NCBI GenBank assembly: GCA_027946365.1
Contig: JAPEUQ010000023.1
Span: 124,001-188,000, forward strand
Direction: 5' to 3'
DNA from: Kalmusia sp. IMI 367209
Lineage: Eukaryota > Ascomycota > Dothideomycetes > Pleosporales > Didymosphaeriaceae
Length of the DNA stretch: 64,000 nt
Positions 12,601-24,578 of this stretch are shown here, piece by piece (positions within the stretch are counted from its first letter, which is position 1; each line of letters starts with the position of its first letter). The notes under the pieces were generated by a model. That model ran no database searches. It worked only from the letters and a program-made list of their open reading frames with translations, and had not been told where the DNA came from. The position numbers and the translations under genes are program-made.

Positions 12601-14705
12601 TTTACATTCCCGCCGTCGATGTTTGGTATCAGACGCTTCCTGATGCCGCATTGAAAACCTTCAAACTTCTGCTACGTAGCATCAGTGCGAACGAACCCAT
12701 CCTGCTGCTAGGCGTAATGGAACATCAGAATGAGGACGACCGCCCGGATCCCCAAATGATGAGAGACCTCTTCTCATTCTCACAAAACAGCCAGTTCATC
12801 CTCGAAAGACCGAGTCGAGAGGCACGACGGGAGTTCTTCAATGGCGTCAGCCACTACATTCGCATGTCACCTGCAGACTTCCCAGATCCAGACAACCGGA
12901 AGAAACGTGTCCTTCCAGAGTTGGAACCTGCACCTATCGTTGCTCCAGCCGTTGATCCTCGCGAATTCGCAGCTCGAGAGAAGGTGCAACGAAAACAGGA
13001 CCGCATGACGTTGAATAAGCTTAAGATCACCATCCAGCCCATAATGGACCAGTTAAAGAAGAGCTACCGAAAGTTTTTCAAGCCTGTTTTAGAGGAGGAG
13101 TGGTACGCCTATCTTCTCCTAGAGGACGATCCGAATCATATATCAACCGACCTTCCGCCTGAACAGCAACAAGAGTACATGGAGAGTCGCCCTTGGGCGC
13201 GGGCGAAAGATGCCAAGGGAGTTGACGTTCTACTTCACCTTCCAAGCGGAAATAAGTACTATAACCTCGACCTGATCAACATCGAGAAGCGACTCTCGAA
13301 CGGATATTACAAACGGCCCAAAGATTTTCTCTTCGATATCAAGACATTGTCCAAAGATTCCAGGCTATTCGGGGACCCGGAGCGAACGCTAAAGGCAAAT
13401 GAGATGTTGACGAACGTCGAAGTGGACATCGAAGGGATTGAAGTCAGCAATCCCGGTCTAGTAGCCGAGTGTGAGGCTGTTTACCAGCGAGAGCTTGCGC
13501 GAGAAAAGAAGGCTCAGGAGAAGCGTGACAAAGACATTGCTGCTGGCAAGGATCCGACTATCGTCCCTCCTGTACCACCGCAGCAGTCCATCACGACCAC
13601 CGAGACGTCTGGTCCCATCGTACTTGGAGAACCAGTCCCCACACCTACTGCAATTCCTCCTATTACACCTATGCGACCATTTCCCACCGCCGCACCTCTC
13701 ACTAATGGCACGAGCAACGACGACGGACACCAAGCGTCGCTTCAAAACGGGTCTACTGTCCCTTCGCGAGCAGACGAGGACGTGCATATGACGGACAGCC
13801 AAGATCTCGATGCCCAAACACAACAACACGAGTTCCAGACGCCCAGCGGGATCGGAACTCAGACTCAGAAATCCCAAATATCTGCTCGCACTTACATGGC
13901 ACGTAATTCGAATCCACACGATTATTTCAACAGCGCATCAACCACCACGTCTGGAAAGAAGACCTCGGATCGATCTTCGGGTGCACGTTTCACGCAGGGC
14001 ACGCAGAGCACCAATGGAAATGCTCCCGCTGGGGCACCAAATTTCTCCGAGATGCTGGATGATCAACCCGGGGGGTCGCAGTTCCCTGATACCCAAGGTT
14101 TGTCAAGTTTATGTTCGTCAAGTCGTTTCTTCATTTCAAAAAAGGCTAATTCATCGCCAATTGCAGACTTTCCAGAGGACAATAGCCAAAAGCAGCCGTC
14201 ACACTCATCATCACAAGCCAAAGAGATGCCCGCTCCAGCCCCTCCACGACAGGGGACAGCCATCACTTCCATCCTGAACGACCACGATGAGGAAGTGCAT
14301 CCCCAACTCCTGCTGGATGAATCGCAGCTGAGTTCCCTGTACGAATGGCTCGTTAAGAATTCGTCTGGATGTTCGCTCGAGCAACTCGAGCAGATCAACG
14401 CGACCCTCATGGAGACCATCTGGCAGGACCGCAAGGAGTGGAATCGTAACAAGGTTATCCACAACGTATTGAAAGCCTTCAACAACATCATCACCGACAT
14501 CGAGCAGACACAGAAGCTCCTTAAGCTTTCGCAAGAGGAATTAGAAGAAGAGCTCCGGAACACGCAGGCGCAGGCTTCCCATGCTCAGCACGCGTATACC
14601 GGAGCGACGCAAATCTCGCAACCGGCGGGCTATACGACTCAAGAGACGGGCACGCAGGACCCACCTTCTCACTGGAGTTCGAATCGCCACCAGCAGAGCG
14701 ATTAG
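9637..14705 (+). CDS. YTA7: Yta7/ATAD2-type AAA-ATPase with bromodomain
   Basis: A nuclear chromatin factor; in yeasts, Yta7/Abo1 binds histones and controls nucleosome density and histone gene expression. The start is MSNRTKRKLENF; an in-frame TTG upstream is ignored. The intron 10597-10643 (GTGAGT...GTCCAG) is certain because the frame changes; 14098-14166 is a probable second intron. That gives 1650 residues. The N-terminal about 550 residues are acidic and basic low-complexity sequence. The first AAA module has Walker A GPPGTGKT (about 612) and Walker B IIFFDEIDG (about 672), with a following [21 protein letters not shown] block. A second, degenerate AAA module lacks a clear P-loop. The bromodomain lies at about 1125-1260 (around YYKRPKDFLFDIKTLSKDS). 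The C-terminus is Gln/Ser-rich. Size and domain order match the family. Confidence 0.95.
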
Positions 14706-16817
14706 TGGGGACTCGCTGAGCCTTCGCAGTGTTTTGAAGTTTGCAAAGTCAGTCTCATCAGCTTTGGACACGCCTGAGCGGTGGGTGGGCGCACGTAGGA
14801 GGCGATGCGTACACACAGCCAGCAGTTAGTTATCTTCTCATTTAGACCTCTAGCAAGAGGAGGTATTGCGCGCGCATATGCATATTGTACGATTCCCCAT
14901 TATTTTGGTGCTTTTCTCACGCACTTGGCGTTTTTAGGGGGGAGGATTTCCGGCGCACGGCCCCTATGTTTGTGGGTTTGCGGATCCCGTGCAGATGGAG
15001 TGGATCCTGTATATTTCGCTATTCATGGGTGCTGGAAGGAAGAGAGGAGGGGAGGACTCATTCTGGATGGGTGTTGGGATTACATGTCCAAAAACCACAG
15101 GGAGTGGCGGCACTGCGATCCAGGAAACCATAGCATGTGCTATAGATATCTTTTGTGTAGTTTTTGGTGGGGGGGTTCCGATGAAAGTCCGGCCACATTT
15201 GGGGGTTTCAGGTGCTAGGTGTAGAAAAAAAATGTTGAGCATTTCCTCGTCTATACGGCCCATGTACATGTCATGTTTTTTTACTATTCCGTATGTATGT
15301 AAATACGATCAAACCCAACTGCCGTGATTGCATTACTTCCCCCTGCGCCCTTTGCCTTGAGTCCAACGTCAGCAATTCTTTGTTCAGCTTTTGCCTGTTG
15401 GTTGGTTGGTTCGTTGCACAAACACAAAGCATGTCAGACAAGGAGCGGACCGTCCCCCTTCCTCCATGGACGTGGGGTCCCAATCTCCGTAGATTAATTC
15501 GCCGAAAAGAAAAAACCTATTTTCAGACTCGTGGCGACCAGATTATTATTTTTTTTCAGGCAGAGTAGGTAGTAGCATCCATCCTTCCCGGGCAGCCTCA
15601 TCTTAAGCTCGGGGCATTGCAGGGGGCGCGAGAGCAGACGAGAAAGCAGCGAGGTAGGGGGGTGAGGTGAGGTGGGCCGCATGGGGCCGAGATACCGACG
15701 GTGAGGTTGCTGGTAGGGAGATCTCAAGACGGGCAGGATCGGGCAGGTGGATGTGTGGATGTGTGTGGGTGGTGGATAGGGCAGGCTACGGGGTTCGGGG
15801 GTGCTTGTACCGTGGGCATTTGGGTATTGTTTAGCGAGAAATGTATGCAGAGCTGCACACGGAATGACTGCATTGTGTATCGCTTGTTTTCTCTATGGGC
15901 TCGATGAGAATAAAAAAACGTGCAAGTGATACGGTTCTCTGTCAAAGCACACATCGCGGGGAACATCGGCCAGAAGCGCCAGCAAGCAGTTCCTTTGCTC
16001 AGGACAAAGTCGAATTAAGCTCTTCAGCCATGGGCGCTTCACCAAGGTGACTTGTGCGCAGATACGAGGTTTCGCGGCTTCAACCGTTTACTCGTTTGGG
16101 AAGGAGCTTGAACGCCCGCTGGGGCGCTACCACGCGTGCCAGATCCGTACCGCTGTCGCACAGATCTGGAACACACGGCCAGCAAAAACGTGTAGGATCT
16201 CGATCAGATAATGTAAAAGTGTAGATGCGAATGCGAGCAGATGTCATCGCGACAGGCACGTCTCCGGTCGTTGCGGTGCGCATTTGAGTCATTCACTGGA
16301 AGGATTCTTCGGGAGGATGCAAGGAGCCGGCATCGAGGCCCATTCCTTTCATCCCGCTTCGGCGTCGAGGGGTTTGGACCGCGTCGTTGGAATCCGGAAA
16401 AAAGTGTTTCTATAGTGGCTTGTTGTATAGGATGGTAAGTAGTTTGAGTCCGCGGAGCGCGCAGGGCTCTCCAGGGCGTTGGGGGCGCCCCGTTGCCCGC
16501 CCTACCAAAAGACCAAGCTCACCATGTTAGCAAGAGCGCCATATGTCTCAGGTAGAGCGCGTGCAAGATACGAGATGGGGGGGCGTTGCGCCAGAAGCGT
16601 GGTGCTGCTGGGAATGAGCCTGTAAAACGGTGGGTGGTAGTGTGCATCGGGGCGTGCGATCTCGCAGTAGCTGCGATCTAGTTGTCGCAGGTAGACGGAG
16701 AGAGTTCACGGCACGGATTATAGACTTGAGGAGAGTGTTGGTGGAAAGTCCATCATGCGCAGTCATGCGCAGGTTACGAGGTCGATAGTGTATGCCCCAA
16801 GTCTTCAGTCGTCGGCT

Positions 16818-16877
16818 CGCTGTCTATCATACCCCGAGAAGATATTACGCTGTCTATCATTGCCCAAGAAGGTATTA
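16818..16877. repeat. 30-bp tandem duplication (2 copies)
   Basis: Two adjacent 30-bp units starting CGCTGTCTATCAT, with 26 of 30 positions identical by eye. No coding or RNA context. Confidence 0.85.
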
Positions 16878-17880
16878 CGCGCTTTGGAACATCAATACAT
16901 CTCAGTACTCATCGTAGTCTGAATGCTCGCCGACTCTGCCTATCCGGTCAAGGCGCAGTGCCCAGGCGCACATCATCGTATAGCATTGTTGGTATAGGAA
17001 GCGCGTGGTTCGAGCGCGGTCTCCACACGAGTGGGACACGCAGATACCATGTCCGCAGTTCCGATTGCTGGCATGCTTGTGTCCTGGATACACACGTCGC
17101 CAGCACAGCTTTTGATCTATGCTGTTATACCGGAAGTGTGCGGACTTCGCAGGGCCACTAGACACGGCAGAATCTCTGCCTCTTTGGGCGCCATAAACGT
17201 GGCCATTTTAGTTACGTACTGGGCTGACCTGAACCCTGGATTGGGGCGTCTTGGACGCACAGACTGTCATCGCTTGGTGGTAGAGGCAGACGAAGGCTCT
17301 TTTGGTGAGGGCTCGCGTGGAATAGCTTTGGGAAGGATGACAGCCCCTGACCAGGAGAATCCTCTAGCGCCGATCGGCCTCAGCTGTAAAGCGACGTCAA
17401 GCAGCGTAAACACTGGTCGTGCAGAGCGTCCTGGGAGCAAGCAGCAGCAGCAGCCATGATACACGGTATGTTCTGGACGGAGTTCGTCGAAATCCAAGGG
17501 TTTCCGGTCGAGGCTACCGCTACCATCGCTAGAACGCAATCGGGCGTAGTACCAAGAAGCCAGGGCAGCCAAGTGTCTCGTCAGTTTGCTCCAGAAACGC
17601 CACAACCCACCGAATACGAGCTCGCGTTACCTGCGCGCCAAAAATACAGTTCGCTCTTGTCGAAATGCAGCCTACGATTCGAGGTCCGGCGTCAAACGGC
17701 GACTCGCGCGGCCAATCAACCACCACGCGCTTCATGTTCGTTAGATTTGACAGCTTGCTTCCACGCAGCGCCCACGAGCCAGCCCAGCCCCGTTGTCTCC
17801 ACGCCTTTCGCGTCTTCCGAATGCGTTCGCGTGGGCTTCTAGCTTCTGTAGGACGTCGGCACACCGACTACCGCGCCCAT

Positions 17881-17904
17881 AGAGCGGCAGAGCGGCAGAG
17901 CAGC
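17881..17904. repeat. 8-bp short tandem repeat (3 copies)
   Basis: Three adjacent units AGAGCGGC, AGAGCGGC, AGAGCAGC. Confidence 0.85.
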
Positions 17905-18374
17905 ACGAAGCCTTCCCCAAGTCCGTACATTTCCCGTGCGTCATGCCCACGAGTCTGCACGGGCCCGTGAGTAGATTTGACTGGGTCCGGGCTCAGGAAC
18001 CAAAGAGGGACTGGGGTACGTTTGCTTGATCCTGGTATCTACAGGGAAGACGTTACTTGTACTATGGTAGTCAGGTCAGCCCACCTACCTCTCCTTCTGT
18101 CTTCGGGACTTCTACTTTATCGGCACCCTGCCCAGTGATGCACCCCGCCGAAGAATCTCCAGTGACCTCCCACCCATATCTTGCATCTTTCCTGTGCCGT
18201 CTAGCCATGTCACGATAAAAGCACTGCGACCGACCAACTCTTCACGATTTCGCCTCCCTTACCTTACCTGCAGTGTACGACCGACCGACATGCTGCTTCG
18301 TATTTCATAACGCCTCCACTAGTGCGTTATTTGCGAGTCTCCACCATCTACATCAACGGGTGGTCCCTCTTGCC

Positions 18375-19798
18375 ATGATCTCCCTGGACCCTTTGGACGC
18401 CGACTCGGCCACTTTGACGGGAATTCCAGGCCATATCCATCAGTGGCTTCGCGCAGTCGTCGTCCTCAGCTTCCTGTCCTTCATATCGTCGGTTACGCTC
18501 TTGGGCCTCCTGCTTTTCCGCCTGATACAATGGCAAACGAAGGCCAAGCGTACTAATCAATTCGTCATCCTGATCTTCAACCTTCTCATCGCCGACGTGC
18601 AGCAATCGCTAGCATTTTTGCTGAACATCGAGTGGCTTCGAGCAGATTCTGTGGTTGTAGGAACTGCAACATGCGTGAGTGACCCCCCAACGCGTTACCC
18701 TCCCGGACTGTGCTTACCGTACGTCTTGTGTCTAGTACACGCAGGGATGGCTGATCTCGACCGGAGATCTGGCGAGTGGCATCTGGTGTTTCGTGATCGG
18801 TTTGCACACATTTGCTTCAGTCGTGCTCGACTACAGATTGAGTAAGAGATTGTTTTACAGTTGCATTGTCCTACTATGGGCCTTCATATACGGCATTGCG
18901 CTCATTGGCGTCGGCATGTACGGTAAAGATCTCTATGTGAGATCTGGTATATGGGTGAGTCCACAACATGCACAAACGAGCCCTGTATCTTGCCTAACAG
19001 CGACAGTGCTGGATTCACCATGACCTGCAAAATCTCCGTCTATGGCTCCATTACTTCTGGATCTTCGTCTTCGAATTCGGCAACGTCTTCGTCTACGTCA
19101 CAATCTACGCCATCCTGCTCACCCGCATCAGCGTGGGCTACTACACAGACGCAGAGGCCAGACGCGTCAAGGCCATTTCCAATCTCATGGTCGTATACCC
19201 CATGGTCTACGTCATCTGCACCATCCCGCTCGCATCGGCACGTATGTCGGCCATGGGTGGCCACCCTCCTTCGTACGCCCGGCTATGCCTAGCCGGTGCC
19301 ATGATCACCTCCAACGGCTGGCTCGACGTCCTCCTGTACACGCTCACGCGGCGCATCATGGTCTTCTCCGACGAGCCGCCACCCGACGACAACGGCATCA
19401 ACACCTTCGCGACCTTCTGGGACGAAAAGGCCCGCCGCTTCGGCGGAACCTGGGCCGTCGAAGCCGGCAACGCCGACCAAGCCAACCGACGAGACCGCAA
19501 CCTCGGATCCATCTCGGTGCACAACGAGAGCGAAGACGACCTCGTAGGCGCCAACAACATCAAGCTCGTCACCACCACCCACGTCGTCAGCGAGCCCGCC
19601 CAGCCCGAAGACTTCGAAGAGATCGAGGAGATGGCCCGCCAGATGCGGCCCCGCACCCCCGTCGGCCGCTGGAGCGAGGACAGCGGCGCCCCCATGAAGG
19701 ACATCGAGCTCGCTCACATGCCGAGCGTGCACAGCCTGCGCAGCGCCCAGAGCACCAGGAGCACCCGCACGGGACGCAGTTGGCCGCAGAACTCGTGA
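18375..19798 (+). CDS. seven-transmembrane receptor (fungal GPCR)
   Basis: Three exons (18375-18674, 18736-18954, 19007-19798) give 436 residues. Seven hydrophobic segments can be placed at about 26-49, 62-84, 107-129, 139-161, 186-211, 229-251 and 266-287. QGWLISTGDLASGIW begins TM3, and ITSNGWLDVLLYTLTRR covers TM7 and the start of the tail; both are motifs I associate with a family of fungal receptor-like membrane proteins. The cytoplasmic tail of about 150 residues is hydrophilic, with acidic and Ser/Arg-rich parts. It probably couples a surface signal to a G protein, by analogy with Git3/Gpr-type glucose and nutrient receptors, but ligand and class cannot be read from the sequence. The first intron ends at TAG 18735; using the next AG would delete residues YTQ. 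Confidence 0.85.
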
Positions 19799-20415
19799 GC
19801 GAAGCGTTCTTATTGCTGCGCGCTCACGAGGCGCTTGTTTGTTTTTCCCCCTGTACGATGATATGCATTGCATTGGCTGGCGAACTGGATACGCATTTTT
19901 CTCTCTTCGGTTTGCTTCTTGGGCATTGGGGGCTGCATTTTTTCTTCTTGTTATACCATTCACGCGGGGGAACGGTTCAACATGGGGTGTGTGTGTTGGA
20001 GCATGCGCTTCGGCGCGCGAGGCTGAATCCGTACTCCATGGAGAGTGGCTTATGCGGTCGCCACTTGAATGCGGCAATGCTGCGGAGCTTGCATGGCCCA
20101 CGCTGATTCGTGGAAGCTTTGCAGATATATGAGAGAGTTGCATGTCGACCATAGGACTATGTGTCTCACAGTAGGATACGATATCATCGTCGATAGGCAG
20201 GTGTAGCTGCATTGGAGACTCGTCATTTGAGGACGACCCTTGTATGTATCGTTTGTTCTGGGGTAGAACGACGCGAAATGTATCTTTAAGTAATTAGCCC
20301 GCACCATTTGATGACGAAGAATAAGGACAAGAAGAACTCAATCCCCAGTCTAGATCAAATACCATAGACTCGCACCCTAACACGCCAGCCCACCAAGTCA
20401 CACGTCCACTCACGC
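19799..20415. other. convergent intergenic region
   Basis: Lies between the stop codons of the receptor (+) and the amidase (-), so it holds two 3' UTRs. Long open frames here and across the receptor's third exon (minus strand 19289-20212; plus strand 19042-20106) are GC-rich shadows without features. Confidence 0.6.
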
Positions 20416-22636
20416 TCAGACGTAGTGCGCCCACGGCAGCCCAAGCTTCTCCTCGATATACTCCATCGCCTCGACCACCTTCTCGTCCTCGTACCTCCTG
20501 CCCACCAACTGCACGCTCACCGGCGCATTCGCGTACTTCTCCGGCCCCGAATCTAAACGAGCAACAAGATCAGCCAGAGCCATCCCAAATCCCCCACCCC
20601 ACTTCAAAAGGGGACGAACTCACATTGCTCGTAATTATATCGGTCCTGCTCGTTCCTTGGCTCGTAGTCCCGGTCTACAACATCGGAGGGTAGAACTTTA
20701 CTCACGGGCGCTATGAGCGCGGGATAGTCTAGTAGATTCCATTGTGCCGTGTACCTTAACACCTCCATCAGCACTCTCTTTCTCTCTCTCTCTCCACACC
20801 ATGCACGACGGGGCGAATCAAAAGGAGATGGTAAAAGACTTGATGGACTCACCCCCAATACCTCGCACAATCCACGACAGGCGCAGCCCCCGGCCCCACA
20901 GGACAAAGCAGCACGTCGATGCCGCTCTCCTCCCACTTCCGAGCATACTCGCTTCGGTACTCGTCTCGCTTGATGGTCCACGCCCACACCTCGGCGACGG
21001 ACAGCTTCTTCACGTTCGCATTGTCTTTGAGGATGAACTTGGAGAGCGGACGCCAGGGCTCGCCGGAGGCGGCGATGGCGGCGCTCTCCTCAGCGCCGCC
21101 GTCTGCAAAGTACAGCGAGGAGATGATGGTCCAGGCGCGGGCGTGGTCGTACGGCGCGAAGGGGACGACCTCGACGCCCGGGACGGCGCGCAGCTCGTCG
21201 GCGAGGGACGTCAGGGCGCGGACGATGGGCGGGTGGGGCCGGACGACGTGGTCGTCTATCAGCAGGCCGACCTTCACCTTCTTGGATCCGTCGTCGGGCA
21301 GGACTGGGAGCTGGGGTTCTGTTTTCCAGGGGAGCGGGACGAGGCTGGGAGAGCGTCGCCACGGCTGCGCGTCGAGGAGCGTCTGCATGAAGAGCTTAAC
21401 GCCGGCTAGCGAGGTGGAGAGCGGGCCGATGACGGGCACGATGTGTTCTTGTCCGATCATGGTCGCTATCAGGCCGTCTAGGGGCAGTCTGTAGCTCGTC
21501 GGGCGGAGGCCGTAGACGCCGTTGTTGGCGGCTGGGGACCGGATGCTGCCGCCTATGTCTGTGCCTATGCCTAGGCAGCTTCCGCGTAGGCCGAGCAGGG
21601 CGCCTTCGCCGCCTGAGGAACCGCCTGAGGTGAGGGTGCGGTTGAAGGGGTTCACTGTTACGCCGTAGAGGTTGGACGATGTTTCGAGGTGCATGAGGGT
21701 TTGGGGTTCTGTTGTGCGCGCGTAGAGAATGGCGCCGGCGGATAGGAGGATGTCGACTGCGAATGGCGATTTCACGGTTAGTATATATCTGGGGGGAAAG
21801 GGGGTGCGGTTACAGGCGTAGAGAAGAGTGTTTCCAATGTTTGACCCGTTTGAACAAGCCCAGAGACCAATTCCCTTAGATATCAGAAGTCTTACGTCTC
21901 TCAACTCATGGCAAATCTCCTCCAGAGCTTTTGTGACTGTGGTTCTTAGGAAAAGTCTCACTTACTGTCAACTTGTCAGTACGAGTCAAGCCAGTGTTAG
22001 AGATGGCACTTTTACCGGATGTGTGCGTTCGAGGGCGCAATGTAATCATTCCAGGCGATAAAGCCAGCATTACACGTCAGGTCCTTGAACTGCACCATCT
22101 CCTTGACAGAGATAGGAAGCTTTAATCATATATGAATTAAGCTTGGCTTCATGTGCATGAGAATCCCTGGGACTACTTACACCGTGGAGAGGCCCAATGG
22201 GCTTTCCATTCTCCTTCAGATATGCATCTAGATACGCAGCTCGCTCTAGTGCCGCGTCTGGTATCAACTCCGTGATACAGTTCACTAATTTCTGCGCGAT
22301 TGCTGCACGGCGGAGGAACGCATTCGTCACCTCTACCGCAGACAGCTCCCCAGACGCAAGTTTTGAGACGAGGCCTACAGGGTCTGATTGAGTGATGCTG
22401 AGCTCCCCTTGCGAAAGGATCGTCTTGGGGATAGATGTAGAGTCCAGCGGCAGTTCCGAGATATCCGGTATGGGAGGTTGGATTGCGGCGAGTGATGCGT
22501 CCCTGTGCTGCTGGGCCTTTTCCGCTATTGATTGCCATGATGAGGGAGGTTTGGAGGATGCGGGAAGGGGGAGCATCGAGGGCGAGACGAGACTGGAGTG
22601 GATGCGGGAATAGAGTGCATTGAGGAGGCCTGGCAT
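20416..22636 (-). CDS. amidase-signature enzyme (acetamidase/general amidase type)
   Basis: Hydrolyses carboxylic amides to acid and ammonia, the role of fungal acetamidases and general amidases. Five exons (22636-22181, 22119-22016, 21788-20853, 20754-20624, 20552-20416) give 587 residues. The Ser-cisSer-Lys triad elements are visible: Lys in LPISVKEMVQ, the Gly/Ser-rich block SGGSSGGEGALLGLRGS, and GTDIGGSIRSPAANNGVYG with the nucleophilic serine. Conserved C-terminal pieces YWGYTAQWNLLDYPAL and APVSVQLVGRRYED confirm the last splices. An ATG at 22576 is an alternative start. The 227-nt third intron (21789-22015) is long for this genome and its acceptor is not the best consensus site. No targeting signal is obvious. 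It is divergent from the dehydrogenase gene to its right. Confidence 0.9.
20773..20795. repeat. (CT)n tract inside an amidase intron
   Basis: An imperfect CT run of about 22 bp lying within the intron 20755-20852 of the amidase gene (GA-rich on the coding strand). Confidence 0.8.
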
Positions 22637-23627
22637 GTTGAAGAGATGGGAGAAATAGACGGAGCTGTATGCTATTCGTAGCTGGACAGAAGAAAGAAAG
22701 CGTAGAGTGAGAAACACATCAACCTGTTGATTCTTGATTGGAACACCTGCGGAAAGTTACGAAGGTACGTTGAGAGAGAGTGATAGGATCCGAGAACGCG
22801 AAATCAACAGCGACTCAGATCAATAGATAGCAGATACAGATAAGAACGGTGCTACCTCTTCTGGGCAATCGTAGTGCTGCTCAATGGAGGGGTTATTGGT
22901 ATCCCTGCAATGATACGAGATCGGGCAAAGTTCGCGACCGATTGTGAAAATGGGCGCCCTTGGAGTCGATGATTGCAAGGCCATCTTGTAAGCAATGCCA
23001 CCATTTAACGTGTACCCGACCAACGGCGAATATATCCCTAGGCGAAAGCGGGGATGGTGGGGTGAACTCCAACAGCCATCGATAGCGTGCTTGTTGCAGT
23101 ACTTACCGATTGGTTGCTTCAAATGCTATGTGAGCATCCACGTGTGTGACAAACCATTCCTTGAGGACCCTACTGAAGCGTCTGACGAGAATGTAGAGAA
23201 AACACCAAAGCATCGCACGATGCCCTGGACAGCATATCGTACTGACAGTGCACCGGTGTTCGGCAGAGGACATTTCATTGTCCAATGTCAGCTAAGGTTC
23301 CCCGCGGAAGTGACGCGGGATGTCCGCTTTAGGAAGTGCCGCTGTAACGAGCTCCCCGCAACCTTTCCCAGCATAAGCTCCTGGGTTCTTACGCCTGTGG
23401 ATGCGAAAGGGGCGGCGCGTGAACATGACGGTCCGGTCTAGATCGTGATCATATGATGTAGTACTTTTTTCTACTGTCAACAATAAATGGCGTTACTCGC
23501 CCTTCCCAAGCCATTGTCTCATCTGCATCATATTGTTTCTTTACTCATCACGCAGCGTTCTCGCAGTTTGCCTTCACTCTAGCCACTGATTCCTACCTAC
23601 AATCCGGTCTCGTTATTCTGCAACAAA
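22637..23627. promoter_or_regulatory. divergent promoter region, amidase and dehydrogenase
   Basis: About 1 kb separates the start codons of the amidase (-) and the short-chain dehydrogenase (+). Open frames such as 22995-23441 show no domain. No GATA cluster or other diagnostic site was recognised with confidence. Confidence 0.45.
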
Positions 23628-24578
23628 ATGGTGTCGAAAGGCCTTCCCGAATTCAGCCTAAGCGGCAAAGTCATACTGGTGTCTGGTGCTGCGCGTGGCC
23701 TTGGCCTCACGCAAGCAGAGGCTTTGCTGGAGGCGGGTGCTACTGGTCAGTTATGGAGAGCTCTCGTCGTTCAATGCACTGACATGGATTGCAAAGTGTA
23801 TGCCCTTGATAGGCTGCCTGAGCCCTCGCCGGATTTCCACAAGATTGCAGAACGCGCAGAGAAGGAGCTCGGCACTCAACTTCAATACCGGCAGATCGAT
23901 GTGCGTGAGGTCGAGGCGCTGAACAAAATCGTCGAGGACATTGCCGGCAAGCACGGCAGGCTGGACGGGCTCATCGCCGCAGCAGGAATTCAACAAGAGA
24001 CACCGGCATTGGAGTACACAGCTGCGGATGCCAATCGCATGTTCGAAGTGAACGTCACTGGCGTCTTCATGACCAGTCAGGCGGTTGCGAAGCAGATGAT
24101 CAAATACGGCAATGGTGGCAGCATTGTTCTGATTGCTAGTATGTCCGGCACAGTGGCCAACAAGGTACTTTTCTGCCAATCGACGGAATGGAGAACGACT
24201 AACGCGTGCACAGGGCCTCATCTGTCCCGCATACAATGCATCGAAGGCTGGTGTGATCCAGCTGGCTCGAAACCTTGCCATGGAGTGGGGCCAACATAAC
24301 ATCCGCGTGAATACCATCTCGCCGGGCTACATCGTAACGGCCATGGTGGAGGAATTGTTCGTAAAGTTCCCTGATCGTAAGGAGAGTTGGCCGACGCAGA
24401 ATATGCTTGGTCGCCTTTCGTACCCGAACGAGTACCGAGGAGCCGCAGTGTTCTTGCTGAGCGATGCGAGCAGCTTCATGGTAAATGACAATCACGCCCG
24501 ATCTACTTGCTGTACTGTGCTGACTTGGGCTAGACGGGATCCGATCTGAGAATGGATGGTGGACATGCTGCGTGGTAA
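23628..24578 (+). CDS. short-chain dehydrogenase/reductase (polyol dehydrogenase-like)
   Basis: A classical SDR of 265 residues from four exons (23628-23745, 23797-24164, 24214-24480, 24534-24578), the last encoding only TGSDLRMDGGHAAW. The Rossmann motif is SGAARGLGLT, the NAG-type motif appears as AAAGIQQ, the catalytic serine lies in IASMSG, and the Tyr/Lys pair is in YNASKAG. The overall pattern (MEWGQHNIRVNTISPGYI, and the C-terminal MDGGHAAW) is close to fungal NAD(P)-dependent polyol dehydrogenases such as D-arabinitol 2-dehydrogenase and mannitol dehydrogenase. The substrate cannot be decided. Cytosolic, with no signal or peroxisomal tail. Confidence 0.92.

Larger units (their letters stand above)
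14706..18374. other. 3.7-kb gene-free stretch upstream of a receptor gene
   Basis: Many short open frames on both strands but none with a recognisable domain, codon pattern or plausible exon chain. Contents seen: a GGTT-rich spot near 15400, G-rich tracts near 15650-15680, a 30-bp tandem duplication at 16818 and an 8-bp triplet repeat at 17881. The right-hand 300 bp is pyrimidine-rich and suits a promoter and leader for the receptor gene. Long upstream regions are common for signalling genes, but unannotated non-coding RNA cannot be excluded. Confidence 0.5.

Noticed and set aside
17000..17040. GGTTCGAGC resembling a tRNA B box.
   Set aside because: No matching A box, acceptor stem or cloverleaf could be drawn around it.
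19042..20212. Long open frames over the receptor's third exon on both strands (354 and 307 codons).
   Set aside because: They overlap the well-supported receptor exon in GC-rich DNA, are low-complexity Arg/His/Pro or Gly/Val-rich, and have no domain.
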